Source: Azolla caroliniana (taxonomy: Eukaryota > Polypodiophyta). From it: 64,000 nt of DNA. This document shows positions 18,937-31,720 of this stretch, one piece after another; the first letter of the stretch is position 1, and each line of letters opens with the position of its first letter. Made by a program: the position numbers and the translations under genes. The stretch covers positions 12,524,001 through 12,588,000 of the forward strand of contig JBHGNT010000017.1 of NCBI GenBank assembly GCA_043228905.1, read 5' to 3'. The notes below the pieces were generated by a model. The model saw nothing but the letters and a program-made list of their open reading frames with translations, was not told where the DNA came from and did not search any database.

Positions 18937-21361
18937 AACTCCCCCGTACAAGGACTACTTTTTCCTACATGTACATGTGTTTGGGGTTATCTCCCCCGTA
19001 ACCTATATTACAATAGTAATCTAAATTTATGTTACAAGTAGGTCGGCATATAGCCGAGTCAGCAGAGGTGAGGCCTGTGTTGAGCTTAGCATAGCTCATT
19101 ATTGTGATTGATTCGGTCGACTCTTACCTTCTGTTCCTCGTTCGGCTTTCTTCTGCTCTGTCTCTTGTCTTAGTCCCATCTTTGTCCTTACTACTCCGAA
19201 GCATTGATCTAGGAGTGGTTTTGTCAGGCAACTGGCGATGTTCACCCAAGTGTCAATCTTCCGGACTTCAAGCTTCTTCTCAATTTTGAGCTCCCGAATG
19301 TGATGATACTGCACCTCAATGTGCTTTGTCTTTGCATGATAGAACGGATTGTTAAGGAGGTCTATTGCGCTCTGCGAATCGCAATAGATGGTTGGCGCAG
19401 GTCGGTCGATTTGGCTTGTAGCTGAGAAGTCTGCAGACAATCAGTGTAGCCAGATCACTTCCTTCGCTATGTCTGTGGTCGACAAAGCCGTGCACTCTTG
19501 AAGTTTCGATCTCCATCATATCGCACCACCACCATAGGTGAAGATGTAGCCTGATGTCGATTTCCGATTATCCGTGTTTCCGGCGCAGGCGGAATCAGTG
19601 TAGCCTTCGACTTTGGCTGAGGTTGTCAATCCGAAAATCAGTTGTGTATCTTCAGTCACTCTCAAGTACCTGAAGATGTGCTTGATGGCCTCCCAATGCT
19701 TCCATCCTGGGTTTGACATGTACCGACTGACCACTCCTACGGCATAGGCTAGGTCGGGTCGGGTCGCCACCATTGTGTACATGATACTTCCTACGGCCAA
19801 TGCGTAGGGCATCTTTCCATCTCTCTCCTTGTCCGTTGAAGGAGAGTCTCCATCTGATAGTCGGATCGACGTCGGAATCGGAGTTGGTGCTCGCTTCGCA
19901 TTCTGCATGTTGAAGCGCCTCAGCACCTTCCGGATATAATCAAACTAGGAGAGTCAGAGAGTCTTGGTTGTCCGATTTCACTCGATCTTCATACCCAGTA
20001 TGTGACGGGCTTGTCCGAGTTCCTTCATCGCGAACTTGTTGTGAAGGCTCCGCTTTAGCTTTCCGATCTTTGCTTGATTTCTTCCTACAATCAACATGTC
20101 GTCGACATATAGGATCAAATGAATCCTAGACTCATCAGCTAGTTGCTGAATATACATGTATGGGTCAGTGTCGGATTGGCAGTATCCAAGTTGCCTGATG
20201 TAGGAGTCAAACTTCTAGTACCACATCCTCAACGCTTATTTCAAGCCATAAGGGCTTTTCTTCAGTCAACATACGAGGTCATTTTCCTCCCCCGTCGCCG
20301 TGACATGTAGATGTGTTCTTTCAAATCTCCGTGTAGGAGTGTCGTCTTTACATCCAACTGCTCTAGCTCTAGGTCTTTTGTCGCCAGGACTCCTAGTAAG
20401 AGTCAGAGGGTGGTCATCTTGACTACTGGTGAGAATTTCTCATCGTAGTCGACCCCATGTTCTTGTTTGAACCCTTTCGCGACAAGCCAAGATTTGTACT
20501 TGGGTTTCTCTGAGTTAGATACATATTTGTATCAGAAAACTCATTTGCAAGGTAGCGGCTTTCTTCCAGCTGGTAGTTTGACCAACTCCCATGTCTAATT
20601 CTTGTGAATCGAGTCCATTTCGGATTCCATTGCGGCCAAAGCTTCTTCATAAGTGCTTGGTTCACATGCATTGGTGTAGTTGACGAAGTTAAGGTTCGGT
20701 TGAAAAAACTCGGTTGGCCTTCGAGCTCGTCCAGATCTCCTGGGTGCCGAGATAAGTGGTTCGGATTCTTCGATCGGCTCTGTTGGTGGATCGTTATATG
20801 TTGAACCATTTGTGTCAGGAGTCTTGTTAGGTGACCCACCCCCATGCTTGGATTTTAGTGGTGTCATGACTTTCTCCCTCGTGAACTTTGTCGACTCGGG
20901 TCTGTTTCCAAGTTGCATCATGTTGACTTTGCTTTGTTCGACTCTTGTGGAATCCGCTCTATCTTTGATGGCTTTGTCTTTGATATTGACTAGTGTACCT
21001 CCTACCGATTTTGAGTTGGTAGGTATATTGTCGACTTGTTTGAGTTCGACTGTTTGTCGAGTCTATGAGTCAGCTCTGTGGATCGGTCTTTCTACGCCAA
21101 CTTTGTCGTCTTCGAAGGATACCCTTTTACCAACTATTTTCTATTGGTACCATTGAGAGAAATTTGAGTCTTCATTGAAGTCTACGTCACTGCTTTGGAT
21201 CAGTCTTCGGTTCTCTGGATCCCATAGCCGGTAGTCGAAGTCCCCATCGGTTCCATAACCAAGAAATATGCATTTTGTAGCATGGGGTGCCAACTTGGTC
21301 CTTTTCTGCCTAGGGATGTGTTGGGAAACATGTCCCTCCAGATGGGAAGTGAAGGACCGTG
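18937..21361 (-). pseudogene. pol: CopH Pol: Ty1/copia integrase end, RT, RNase H
   Basis: Minus-strand copia polyprotein, 5' part missing. Integrase C-terminus reads HATKCIFLGYGTDGDFDYRLW (21141-21404). A linker ends ALAAMESEMDSIHKN (near 20600). RT has an intact YVDDMLIVG near 20100. Next come PYALAVGSIMYTMVATRPD (19790) and GYTDSACAG (19600). RNase H holds TIYCDSQSAIDLLNNPFYHA (19370). In-frame stops include a TGA in place of an expected Trp near 19438. It is cut at 21361 by the CopF LTR. Confidence 0.82.
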
Positions 21362-21840
21362 TTGGGGAGTATCTTGGCCAAGGCTGAAACCGAAACCGTT
21401 TCAAAAGACTATAATTGTAAATAGTCTAAACCGCCTCTTGTGGGCTATACTTGTAAATAGCCAGAAAGTTGCTTTTGTTTATAAGAAACTAGGGCAAACT
21501 TTAGTGATAAGTGTAGTTGATCATTATTGTAAAGTTAGGATGAGGTAGTTGCCTCTGTACCTGTGAGTGAGAGAGTGAGAGTGTAACTCTGTGGGCGTTT
21601 GTCAAACGAAGCAGAACTCGAGGTCGTTGCCTTGAAGTTCTGTATCCATACTTCCTCTCTACTATAGTGATCTGTTTTCTCGGGGTTTGTGAACCCCCGT
21701 GGTTTTTCCCATTTCGGGTTTTCCATGTAAAATATTGGTGTCTCTGTGCGTGCATGTTTTCCCTTGTCTATGTACTAGTTCTTGCTTTTCGGCACACGAA
21801 TACAAACGTGAAACCAGTTGTGGCCGGTTGATTCCTAACA
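21362..21840 (+). repeat. CopF 5' LTR, 479 bp
   Basis: Starts TGTTGGGGAGTATC, ends GATTCCTAACA and is followed by the primer site. Parts such as the GTGGTTTTTCCCATTTCGGG stretch resemble the CopG LTR. Confidence 0.72.
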
Positions 21841-21842
21841 AA

Positions 21843-21855
21843 GTGGTATCAAACC
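21843..21855 (+). other. Primer binding site of CopF
   Basis: TGGTATCAAACCG is close to the TGGTATCAGAGC complement of the initiator Met tRNA used by most plant copia elements. It is two bases after the LTR. Confidence 0.75.
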
Positions 21856-21856
21856 G

Positions 21857-23890
21857 ATGGAAGACTCGTTCGGTGGCATGTTTAAACTAACCAGCTCCAA
21901 CTACTCAGTGTGGAAGTTGAAGATGAGAGATGTGCTCGTGTGCAAAGACCTCTCACTGTCGGTGCAGTTTGGAGATAAAAGACCAGACAAGATTGATGTG
22001 GCAACATGGGAATTGTGGCAGCTGAAGGATGCCGCATATATAAGGTGTTTTACAGACATGAGTCTATACAACAACTTCGGCGAAGAAACAGAAGCAAACG
22101 TCCTACGGAAGAAGATCGACGTCATGTTCGAAAAAAAGAACGTCGTGAACCGAGTCTCAGTATTTCGTAAAATCATGAGGCTCTAGTATCAGGATGGCTC
22201 TAGTATGGCAGAGCACATCAATGCCTTCCAAGGATTGATGAACCAAACCATCTCTCTAGAAGTACCTTTGGCCGACGAGGTATTAACATTGTTTTCACTG
22301 GGATCCCTTCCGGACAATTGGGAAACGTTGGTTGTCACGTTGGGCAACACAGGACCGGAAGGGAAACACCTATCCCTAGAGAAGGTGATATCGAGCTTGC
22401 TAAACGAAGAAGCTCGCCGAAGGGACCATGAGTGCAATACTGACCAGAAGGCCTTAGTCACGGAAGGTGACACGATTCAGGGAAGAGGCCGAAATCGAAG
22501 TCCCTAGAACTGAGATAAGTTGGGGACCTGGTCGAAGTCGAGGGGGAGACCCGTGTGCTTCTATTGTGGAAAGTTGGGGCACTTCCAGAAAAATTGTCGA
22601 CACTTTCGAAAGGAGAAAGGGGGAGTTGATGGTGTAGAGCAAAAGAAAATCCCGGACAGGAAGAACACCTTAGCAATCACCGCGAGTGAGGAGGAGTTGT
22701 TGCTCATCAGTGAGCAAAATGAAGTGAATCTTGTAATCGAGGAATCGACATGGGTGGTCGATTCGGGTGCATCGTTTCACCTAACCCCTGACCGAAAGTG
22801 CTTCTCATCATATAGAGCCGGAGATCTTGGATTTGTAAAGATGGGAAATGAACGAGCATGCCGAATCGTCAGCATTGGAGATGTGTGTTTCGAAACCTCA
22901 AGTAGGTGCAGACTTGTGTTGAGAAATGTACGACACGTTCCAGAAGTTCGATTGAACCTAATATCAATCGGTCGGCTAGATGATGAAGGCTACACGTTTA
23001 GCATCCGAAACGGTGTCATGAAGTTTTGCCGAAGAAGCCTGATCGTGGCTCGAGCCTGAAAAACCTGTAGCATCCGAGGGGAATGCTCGAATATGCCGAG
23101 GGGAAGCAAACGTGGTAGCCGACATGGTCAGTGAACTGTGGAACTCGAGGTTGTGCCATATGAGCCAGAAGAGAATGTGAAAGCTTGCCGAGGACAACCT
23201 CGTTTCTAAGGTGAAGAACATGCAACTTGAGAAGTGCACGGATTGCTTGGCCAGTAAGTAGAATCGAACATCCTTCCGAACGAGGCCCCCGATGAGGAAA
23301 AAAAATGTCGTTGGAACTAGTGCATACGGACGTATGCTATGTGAACACGAAGTCGCATGGTGGTTCATAGTATTTCGTGACCTTCATTGATGACTGTGGC
23401 CGGAAGTTGTGGGCTTCCATGCTGTAGACGAAGGATCAAGTGTGATACGTCTTCAAAGAGTTCCAAGCGAGGGCCGAGAGAGAAACCGGCCAAAAATTGA
23501 AGACAGTTTGAATGGACAATGGTGGAGAGTATCATGGACCGTTCGAGGAATATTGCCGAAATCAAGGAATCTGGCTCGAGTATACTATGCCAAAGATACC
23601 AGAGCGTAATGGGTTGGCCGAGAGAATGAAGCAGACCATAATGGAAAGGGTCCAAAGTATGCTTGCACATGCTAAGTTACCGAAGACGTTTTGGGCTGAG
23701 GCGTTGACGACGACAACGTATGTGATAAACCGATCACCCTCAGTACCCTTGGATGATGATATTCCACAAAGGTGTGGAGTGGCAAAGACGTATCGTACCG
23801 ACATTTGAGGGTGTTCGGTTGTCTTGCTTATGTGCATGTGGCAAAGGACTATAGGGGGAAGTTGGACCCGAAATATTGACCATGCATATT
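21857..23890 (+). pseudogene. gag-pol: CopF Gag, protease and integrase, decayed
   Basis: Gag starts MEDSFGGMFKLTSSNYSVWK. A zinc knuckle CFYCGKLGHFQKNC (near 22555) and a protease DSGASFHLTP (near 22762) are intact. Integrase is broken by stops and frame changes but shows MDNGGEYHGPFEEYC (23512, second catalytic Asp) and NGLAERMKQT (catalytic Glu). Stops include TAG at 22184 (after RKIMRL), TAG at 22505 and TGA at 23057. The reading runs to PKY, stop, PCI, where the insert begins. Confidence 0.8.
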
Positions 23891-24619
23891 GTGAAGTCGA
23901 TTTTTGCTCGTAGGAAAAGACTGTGACAAATACATTGGATGCGAAGGTATAAAAGAATGGAGCACAATATGAAAGTTTCAAGAGTTAAAACATGAATAAA
24001 ATTGAAGAGATACAAAGTTAGAGGCGTTTTTCAAAAGTAGAAAAACTAGAAAAAAATAAAAGGAAGAAAAACGAAGTAAAAAGCAGAAAAAGCAAGCTAG
24101 AGAAAAAAGCTCATAATTTCTTCATCTCTTATCCAAATTTCAAAAGAAAAGATTTGTAAGAAAGCTGAAAAAGGGAGCTTTCTTATATGAAAATTTTGGG
24201 TGACAAAACACTAATAATGATATGAAAAACGCACCACAAAATCTCGAGGATATGTGAAAGAAAAGAAATTTTAAAGAAAAAGCAAGAATAACGCAACTAA
24301 AAACCTATAAGTATGAGGGTATTCTTAGCGATTGGGAGAGACGACGGGGGAATAGAATAGTTACAAAGGCAAAAGGAGGGATATAATATCTACAAGAAGA
24401 AGTGAGGAAGAATAAGAAGACTAGAAGAAGTGAGAAGGAGATTAGTTGAAGAAAGAGAGAAGAAGGAAAGACTATTTTGGCTAATAGTATATTGAAGTAG
24501 TTATTTGGGGTTGTTACTTTTGGAGTCTAAGAGGATTGTATTGTTCTCCAAATAGTATATTGAAGTATTCTTTTCTCTTCCTCTTCTCTTCTCTATCTTT
24601 TTTCTTTCTCTCATCATCA
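23891..24619 (+). mobile_element. Unclassified AT-rich insertion of about 730 bp in CopF
   Basis: It interrupts the copia integrase between PCI and SYDNDEF. CATATT occurs at both borders (23885-23890 and 24620-24625), as expected of a target-site duplication. The body is A-rich on the plus strand, with AAGAAG and AGAAAA runs. I see no clear terminal inverted repeat, no poly(A) end and no reading frame. Confidence 0.6.
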
Positions 24620-24625
24620 CATATT

Positions 24626-25672
24626 TCTCAGCTACGACAATGATGAATTTGGTATCGGCTATGGGACTTAGCCAAGAAGAAAGTGAAGTGATTAGGAGCC
24701 GTGACATTATCTTCATGGAGGAAAAGATGATAGTCGACTAGGAGATTGAGAATAAGTCTCCAACTACCGAATCGAACCGAGTCAACGCTCGGCCGAATCG
24801 AGTAGAAGCTGATTCGATCAAAATCGAATCTGAGCCAGTCGGTCGATTTAATACTCGGCAAAATCGAGAACTGACTGAAGAATGAGGGGAAACAGCCGAA
24901 CAAGGAACCAAATTCGAATCAGCCGAAGAAGTCAAAGAAGAACCGATCGTGCAGAATGGAGGCTGAAGATACCCCCTAAGAGAAAGGAGGCCCCGTCGAA
25001 GATTTCCGGATGAAGAGCGTGTACTGATAACCGATGACTGGGAGCCGGAAAGCTTTGAAGAAGCTAAGGAAGATACCCACAACCAAAAGTGGTTGAGTTC
25101 CATACAAGAGGAGATGGATTCCTTGCATGAGAACCACACATATGTACTAACCGAACTGCCAAGAGGAAAGAGGGCACTTCAGAAAAAATGGGTATACAAG
25201 TTGAAACCGGGAGATGGCGGGAATCCACCCACGTACAAAACATGAATCATCATGAAAGGTTTCCAACAAAAGAAGGGTGTCGATTTCGACGAAATATTTG
25301 CCCCAATGGTGAAGATGATGTAAATCTGAACCTTGCCAATCATCGTGGCCAGCATGGATCTCGAAGTCGAACAACTCGACGTCAAGACTGCCTTCCTCCA
25401 TGGAGATTTGGAGGAAGAGATATACATGCACCAACCGGAAGGATTCGTGGAGAGAGGTAAAGAGAACCTGGTATGCCGATTAAGAAAGAGCTTGTACGGG
25501 TTGAAGCAAGCACCTCGGCAATGGTACCAAAAATTCGGATCCTTCATGACCGACAATGGGTACCACAAAATGCAGGCCGATCACTGTGTATTTGTGAAGA
25601 AATTCGACGAAGGAGATTTCCTCATCCTCCTATTGTACACGGACAACATGTTGATTGTCGGATGGAACCATA
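24626..25672 (+). pseudogene. pol: CopF integrase end, linker and partial RT
   Basis: Resumes with FGIGYG/LWDLAKKK-like and RDIIFMEEK, the counterparts of the CopG integrase tail. After an acidic linker, RT reads VASMDLEVEQLDVKTAFLHG, then ICRLRKSLYGLKQAPRQW-like, and LLYTDNMLIVG, in which the catalytic YVDD has become YTDN. It ends a few residues later at the ChrE LTR. Not functional. Confidence 0.8.
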
Positions 25673-25795
25673 TATCAGGAATAGTACTAGGACAGAGAGG
25701 AGATTAGTATTAAGAGATCAAGATTAGTACTAACAGGAAAAGAGGGTGTAGAACACGAGAGAGAGAAAGAGAGAGAATGATGATGACAAAAGATA
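25673..25795 (-). repeat. ChrE left LTR, outer part
   Basis: TATCAGGAATAGTACTAGG aligns with the right LTR start TGTTAGGAATAGTATTGGG (38344). The LTR is then split by CopD, with AGATA duplicated at 25791-25795 and 32440-32444, and goes on to 32727. Confidence 0.78.
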
Positions 25796-27041
25796 TGTTG
25801 AGTGACAAGCTCAACATTGGGTGCGTAATATGGTGCGTAACCTAGTGCGTAGACTGGACACGTAAGTTAGTACGCACAACCTAGCCGTATTGGTGCGTAA
25901 ACCGAAAGGCCGTTAGAGAGATATTCCTCGTAAGGAATAATTTTGGGAGTGAGCGTCGAGGCTCATTTATGAGCAGTCAAGTACTGTCAGTACTAGTGTC
26001 AGCCCGATTGTCAGGGCTTGTATAAAAGGTGCTCACTAAGCACGAAGTATGTACACAGAACAGAGAGTCATTATTTTTGAATTTGAGTTTTACGTTGTCT
26101 ACTCTCTCACTCTCTGTCTCTCCATCTCCATCTCTGCATTTTCTGAGTTTACCGAACTGTATACTTTGTGTTTACGTACCTATATTTAACGTTTAAATAC
26201 ATATAGTACCTCATCATTTGTATAGTACGTACTATACCTCAATGTTGTTCAGTCAAATATCATGTACGTTTGTCCAATACGGCATTTAACGTATTTATAA
26301 AACAACAGGTATAATATGTATTTATAAAGAAAATGTAAGTAAAAACCTAACAAAAAGCAAAAGAAAAAAAAGATTTTAGTGAAAAAGAAGCCAAAGGAAG
26401 GAAGAAAGAAGAATAGAAGAGACGACGATGAAGAAGATGAAGAAGAAGAAGAAGAAGAAGAAGAAGAGAGAAAAGAAGGCATAAATTTGTCTTTGTGTGA
26501 TAATCGAAGAAGATAGAAGAAGAAGAAGAAGAAGAAAACGAAGAAAAGAAAAACCTATCATGAGCGTGATAATCGTAGATGATTCCTCAATCTATGAAGG
26601 CATAATTGTAAATAATTACAATTTGAAGTAGAACATCGTGATACACACTTACACTAATTTATAGAATAAGGGAAGGTCGACATCCATATTACTACAAGTA
26701 TTTTAGGATGTGAAATGTTCAAATGTCTTATATGCATTTTAGGATGTAGAACTATATTGTACATCACAAAATTGTGTAAACATAGATGTTTTTTACAATA
26801 TTATAGATATTGTTTAGAAAGGTAAATAATTTTCAAATTCTAGAAGTATTTAACGTACTGTACATAAAATACGTATTTAACGTATTGTATAAGTATTTAA
26901 CATATTAAGAAAACGTATTTTTAAATTGGGAGGTACTATACGGGTATTAAAACATTAAATACGTATGGTATCCATACCATATCTAACGTACCTAACAACC
27001 TTGGTTTACGCATACACTTCCACACAACGTATTCTTTTACA
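25796..27041 (+). repeat. CopD 5' LTR with an 827-bp insert
   Basis: The LTR proper is 25796-26176 plus 27004/27011-27041; the rest is the MITE-like insert. The 3' LTR (434 bp) lacks the insert, so that insertion came after CopD arrived. Confidence 0.88.
26177..27003. mobile_element. MITE-like insert in the CopD 5' LTR
   Basis: 827 bp flanked by GTTTACG on both sides (26170-26176, 27004-27010). It is AT-rich with many TATTTAACGTA-type motifs. Imperfect inverted repeats lie near the ends: 26182-26214 against the complement of 26930-26964, sharing ...TATAGTACCTC. The right repeat is about 40 bases from the border. No transposase is present; the AAGAAG run near 26430-26540 gives spurious poly-Ser readings. 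Superfamily not determined. Confidence 0.55.
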
Positions 27042-27053
27042 TGGTATCAAAGT
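27042..27053 (+). other. Primer binding site of CopD
   Basis: TGGTATCAAAGT directly follows the LTR, one change from the standard TGGTATCAGAG of initiator Met tRNA. Confidence 0.8.
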
Positions 27054-27145
27054 GTGAGGGTTGAAGTCCTCTACAACCGACAAGAAAAGTTTGTGACGAA
27101 ATAGAGTTGAAGTTGTTCACGTTTGGAGAAGAAAAAGATAGTACG

Positions 27146-30100
27146 ATGGACAGAGGAATGGGAAGCTCACTTCCGACTGAAAAGCTTGACCGAAGCAACT
27201 ATGCATCTTGGTCTTACAAGATGCACCAGTACCTACTCGACCATGGCTACTGGAGTTATGTTGAAGGAGCAAACGATGTGGCACCCGACTTGACACACCG
27301 GGACTATCCGGCTTGGGAACAAGCGGCAAGTAGAGTGTTGTACTACTTCACGTCCTGTGTGAGTGATAATCTTTTGAGCTATATTCGGGATGCCAAGACG
27401 CCGAAGGACGCGTGGGTGAATTTCAAAAGGATTTTCGCCTCTAGCACAACGGCCAAAAAGCTGCAACTCAGATAGGAGCTAAGCAATGTACGACAAAGAG
27501 ATATGTCGGTGGCTGATTACACCACCAAGATCAAAGAAATCTACGACTCTCTCGCCTCCGTCAACATGAACGTCGAGGAAGATGAAATGGTGCAGGTTTG
27601 TCTTGGTGGCTTGGCGTCAAAGTTTGGACCTCTCCGAATGGTAGTTTGCACGAGGGAGATTACGCCTTCATTTTTCGAGCTTCAGTCAATGTTGCTCATA
27701 GAAGAAAACCACGCGGGTGCGTCAACGAGTGCGCACGCCGATGGCAAGATGCTTTACACGGAGGATGATAGGCCCCGTGGTCATTGTGGACGAGGCGGAT
27801 CGACACGCAATGGAGGCGGCCGAAAAGAGTAGAATGTACGGCATAATCGAGATGTCGGAAGCAATTCCGAACCCTCTGCAAGCAAGGGGAGTCATGGTGG
27901 CGCCGGCAGACGGGAAGAGAAGACCGTGCCGGATTGCTGGTATTGTGGCAAGAAAGGCCACAATGAGAGCGAGTGCTGAAAGAAACGAGCCAATTCGGAC
28001 AAAGCCGGATCGAGCCGAAGAGACGTAGAGAGGTGTCAGAGATCGCACTATGCAGAAGGCTCTGAACGAGCTAGAAACAAATCAGGCCCAACCTTCGTAA
28101 TGAAGCATAAGGCCAATTCTATGGCCGTGAGCACCTCGAAATCAAGCAAGGTGTGGTACGTTGATTCCGGAGCGTCAAATCATATGACGAGTCACGAGGA
28201 ATGGTTCTCGTACTTGGAGAAACCGGAATCACAAGGAGTGGTCGAAACGGGAGACGACACTCCACATACCATCGAACATGTCGGCGACGTTCCTCCCAGC
28301 CACGTCGGGTAGAAAGGGAAACTCATGAACGTGTTGCACGTCTCGACAATAACGAAGAACCTAGTGTCCGTCGGTCAAATCGTTGACCAATGTATGCAAG
28401 TTCGATTCACACACCTCGGTTGCCTCATAGAAGAGGAAGGCAAAGTAATCGCACAAGGGCGCCGTGATAGGAGGATGTTCATCCTCGACACTAATCAAGC
28501 TGGAACCGTGTTGTACGTGAAAGGACAAAAGGTTGAATCGGATATCGACCTGTGGCACAAGCGATTCGGTCATGTGAATTTCCCACGGCTTCGTGCAATC
28601 CAGACGAAGAACATTGTTTTCGGCTTGCCAAAATTTCGTGGCCGGAATGGCCAAGTCTGCGAAGCATGTCAGATGGGAAAACAACACCGACTTCCATTCC
28701 CCAATGAGCGTAATTGTAGTCGAAGTCCGCTGGATTTGATCCATTCGGATGTGTGGGGTCCAACACAAAATGTGAGTCTCGGTGGAAGCCGTTACTTTGT
28801 AACCTTCATCAATGACTTCACTCGGCACACATGGGCATGCATGATTGAGAAGAAGAGCGAAGTCTTCGCATGTTTCCTAAAGGTGAAGAGCCTTGCGGAA
28901 AGGGAAACGGGGCGTAAGATCAAATGTCTACGGTCCAATGGTGGGAAGGAGTACTTCTCCGACCAGTTCACAAGTTATCTACAGAAGGAGGGAATTCGGC
29001 GCGAATTCTCATGTAGATACACGCCGCAGCAGAATGGGGTGGCCGAGCAGAAGAATCGGACGATTGAAGAAGCAGCCAGGGCAATGCTTGAAGAGAAGCA
29101 TATGCCGAAATTCTATTGGGCTGAAGCCATGAAGACGGCTGTCTACTTGCAGAATCAGACTTCTACTAATGGAGGAGTGTCGCCACATGAGTTGTATTTC
29201 GGGAAGAAGCCGAACTTGGCACACTTGAGGATCTTCGATAGCATTGCATATGTACATGTGTCGAAGGAAAAGAGGAGGAAGTTGGACGCCAAAGCCAAAA
29301 AGTGCATCTTAGTCAGCTATCCAGACGAACAAAAGGGGTATAAATGTTATAACCCCCGAACAAAGGAAGTACGCGTAAGTCGAGATGTCGTGTTCGACGA
29401 ATCCACCTCGTGGTACTTGCCTTCACCTCCAGTACCTCAAGACTCCGTTCCGATTTCTGAAGAAGAGATCAACGAGGCTGAAATGCCTCCACATGATGAG
29501 GACATCGGAGCTCTGAGAGAAAGTCTGATCTCATTTCGGCTTAGCGGGCCGAATGAAAGGTTGGGCCAAGATGATCAACCAGATGATGAGACGGTGAGTA
29601 GTGGAGACTCGGTCGTGATGTCCCCGCGTAAAGAACCGAGGAGACGGTTTACACACAAGAAGAAGGGGAAGAAGAAGACGTCAGAATATGATTTCGGTAG
29701 TGCCGAGTCAATTTGAAGCGAATCTGACCTCAAGCCAGTTGAGAAGGATCCTCCACGGAAGAGGTCGAAATCAACCGAAAAGGTCACAAAATCGGGTAAT
29801 CACGAATTACGCAGATCTACCCGCCACAAGAACCCCGTAAAGAGGTATAGGTATAATGAGTACATAGTGCACCATTACACGTACATGACGCGAGTGGCGG
29901 AAGTGCATGAGCTGGAGAGCTACGCAGAAGCGGCGAAAGTCACGAACTAGCATGCCGCAATGGAGGAAGATATGCGGGCATTGGCGGAAAATGAAACATG
30001 GAACCTGGTTGACGCACTGAAAGGTGTGAAGCCGATCAGATGTAAGTGGGTGTACAAGGTTAAGTACAACACCGACGGCTCGGTCAACCGATACAAGGTT

Positions 30101-31720
30101 TGTTTAGTAACGAAATGCGACGCGCAGAAGCACGACATGGACTATGACGAGACCTTCGCGCCTGTCGCGAAGATGACGACCGTCCGTGTTTTGCTCGCAG
30201 TAGCTGCGGCGAAGGGGTGGCATTTACATCAAATAGATGTAAAGAACGCATTCCTGCAGGGGGATCTTGAGGAGCAGGTGTACATGGTACAACCCCCCGG
30301 ATTTCTATCCGAACGAAACACCTCAGCAATTTGCCGACTGAAGAAGTCATTGTACGGACTTAAGGAAGCCCCGCAAGCCTAGAACGCAAAGATTACGCAA
30401 CAGTTGCGTAGGGTGGGGTTTGCACCGTCAAAATCAGACTCTTCTCTCTTTGTTTGGCAAGGTCAATATGGACAGGTTAGCCTACTCTTGTACGTTGATG
30501 ATTTAGTCATCGTTGGTGCCGACCTTGACGAAATCCGTCGCGTGAAGTCTCAACTTGCGGCATCATTTGAAATGAAGGATCTCAGAGACCTTCATTACTT
30601 CCTCGGGATCGAAGTGATCCGTACCTCCGAAGGCATATTGCTCAGCCAGCGTCATTACGCGCTAAATATGCTCTTCAAGTTCGGGATGGCAAATTGTACG
30701 CCCATCTCAACCCCTCTGGACAGAAACGTAAAGTTTCGCCGAGATTCGGGAAAGGCGTGCAACCCGGCATGGTTCCGACAGATTGTCGGCAGCCTCATCT
30801 ACTTGACGATTACTCAGCCAGATCTCAGCTATCCGGTCGGCTTAATCAATCAATTTATGTCGCAGCCTACGGTCGAACACTTTCAGTGCGCACAAAGGAT
30901 ATTGTGATATGTCAGCGGCACGAATGACATGGTGTTGTTTTATCAGGCAGGCGTAGCCGAACAGCTGGTTGGATACATGGATGTCAATTGGGCCGGAAAC
31001 GGCCATGATCGTCGATCCACATCTGGATACGCATTCTCGTTAGGAAGTGCGGCGATCACGTGGAGCAGCAAAAAACAGCCGACAGTAGCACTGTCGAGCA
31101 CGGAGGCCAAATATCGAGGGGCGATTGTCGCTATGTGCGAAGTGATTTGGCTAAAACGGCTATTACGGGATCTGCAGGTAGAGGTGTCTGATCTGATGAC
31201 GATCTATTGCGACAACCTTAGCAGTATCCACCTTGTGAAAAACCCCGTGTTCCACGCCCGGACCAAACACATTGAGGTGAATTACCATTTTGTCCGCGAG
31301 CGGGTCCTTTCAGGTGAAGTCGAACTAGTGCATGTTCCGATGGCTCGACAGGTTGCCGACATCTTCACCAAGCCTCTTGGTCTCGAAAAGTTACGGCATT
31401 TCTCGGGTGCGCTTGGGTTGCGTCACCTCGACACGCCGAACTTGACGGGGAGAAAGGAAGAACAGGGACAAGAGCGTGAAAGGAGCGGAGGTAAGCATCA
31501 CGGCGGAAGTGACCGTGATGAGGAATCAGATGAAGAATTCGATTTTGGACCAGTTGAAGAAGCCGAAGAAGAAAGCAAGGGCCGCAATCATAGGGAAGAG
31601 CCGAGGGCAACCAAATTAGGGGGAGATACATCCAAGAAGGGCGTAAAGGCCAAGACCAAGACGTGGTCTGATGTAGTCAAAGGCCTAAAGATAGGAGACG
31701 AATTGGAGACAGCCAATTAG
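27146..31720 (+). pseudogene. gag-pol: CopD gag-pol polyprotein with seven to eight stops
   Basis: From MDRGMGSSLPTEKLDRSN. Gag runs to a zinc knuckle CWYCGKKGHNESEC; protease has DSGASNHMTS (28166). The integrase zinc part ends CEACQMGKQHRLPF; the core has HSDVWGP (D) and NGVAEQKNRT (E), but the middle Asp is lost (RSNGGKEY). RT has LLYVDDLVIVG (30486) and RNase H starts near GYMDVNWAGNG. In-frame stops: TAG 27473, TAG near 27830, TGA 27977, TAG 28310, TGA 29714, TAG 29948, TAG 30380, TGA 30905. CopI has CAG (Gln) at the site of the 28310 TAG and TGG at two others. An acidic extension follows RNase H. Confidence 0.88.

Larger units (their letters stand above)
21362..25672 (+). mobile_element. 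CopF: truncated copia element, plus strand
   Basis: 5' LTR (21362-21840), primer site, decayed gag-protease-integrase, an unrelated AT-rich insert (23891-24619), then linker and RT up to the catalytic box. The rest, including RNase H and the 3' LTR, is lost where ChrE begins at 25673. Its proteins are close to those of CopG, so the two are one broad family. Confidence 0.82.

Noticed and set aside
26249-26561. Poly-Ser and Phe-rich minus-strand frames
   Set aside because: Translation of AAGAAG repeats inside the MITE-like insert; no domain.
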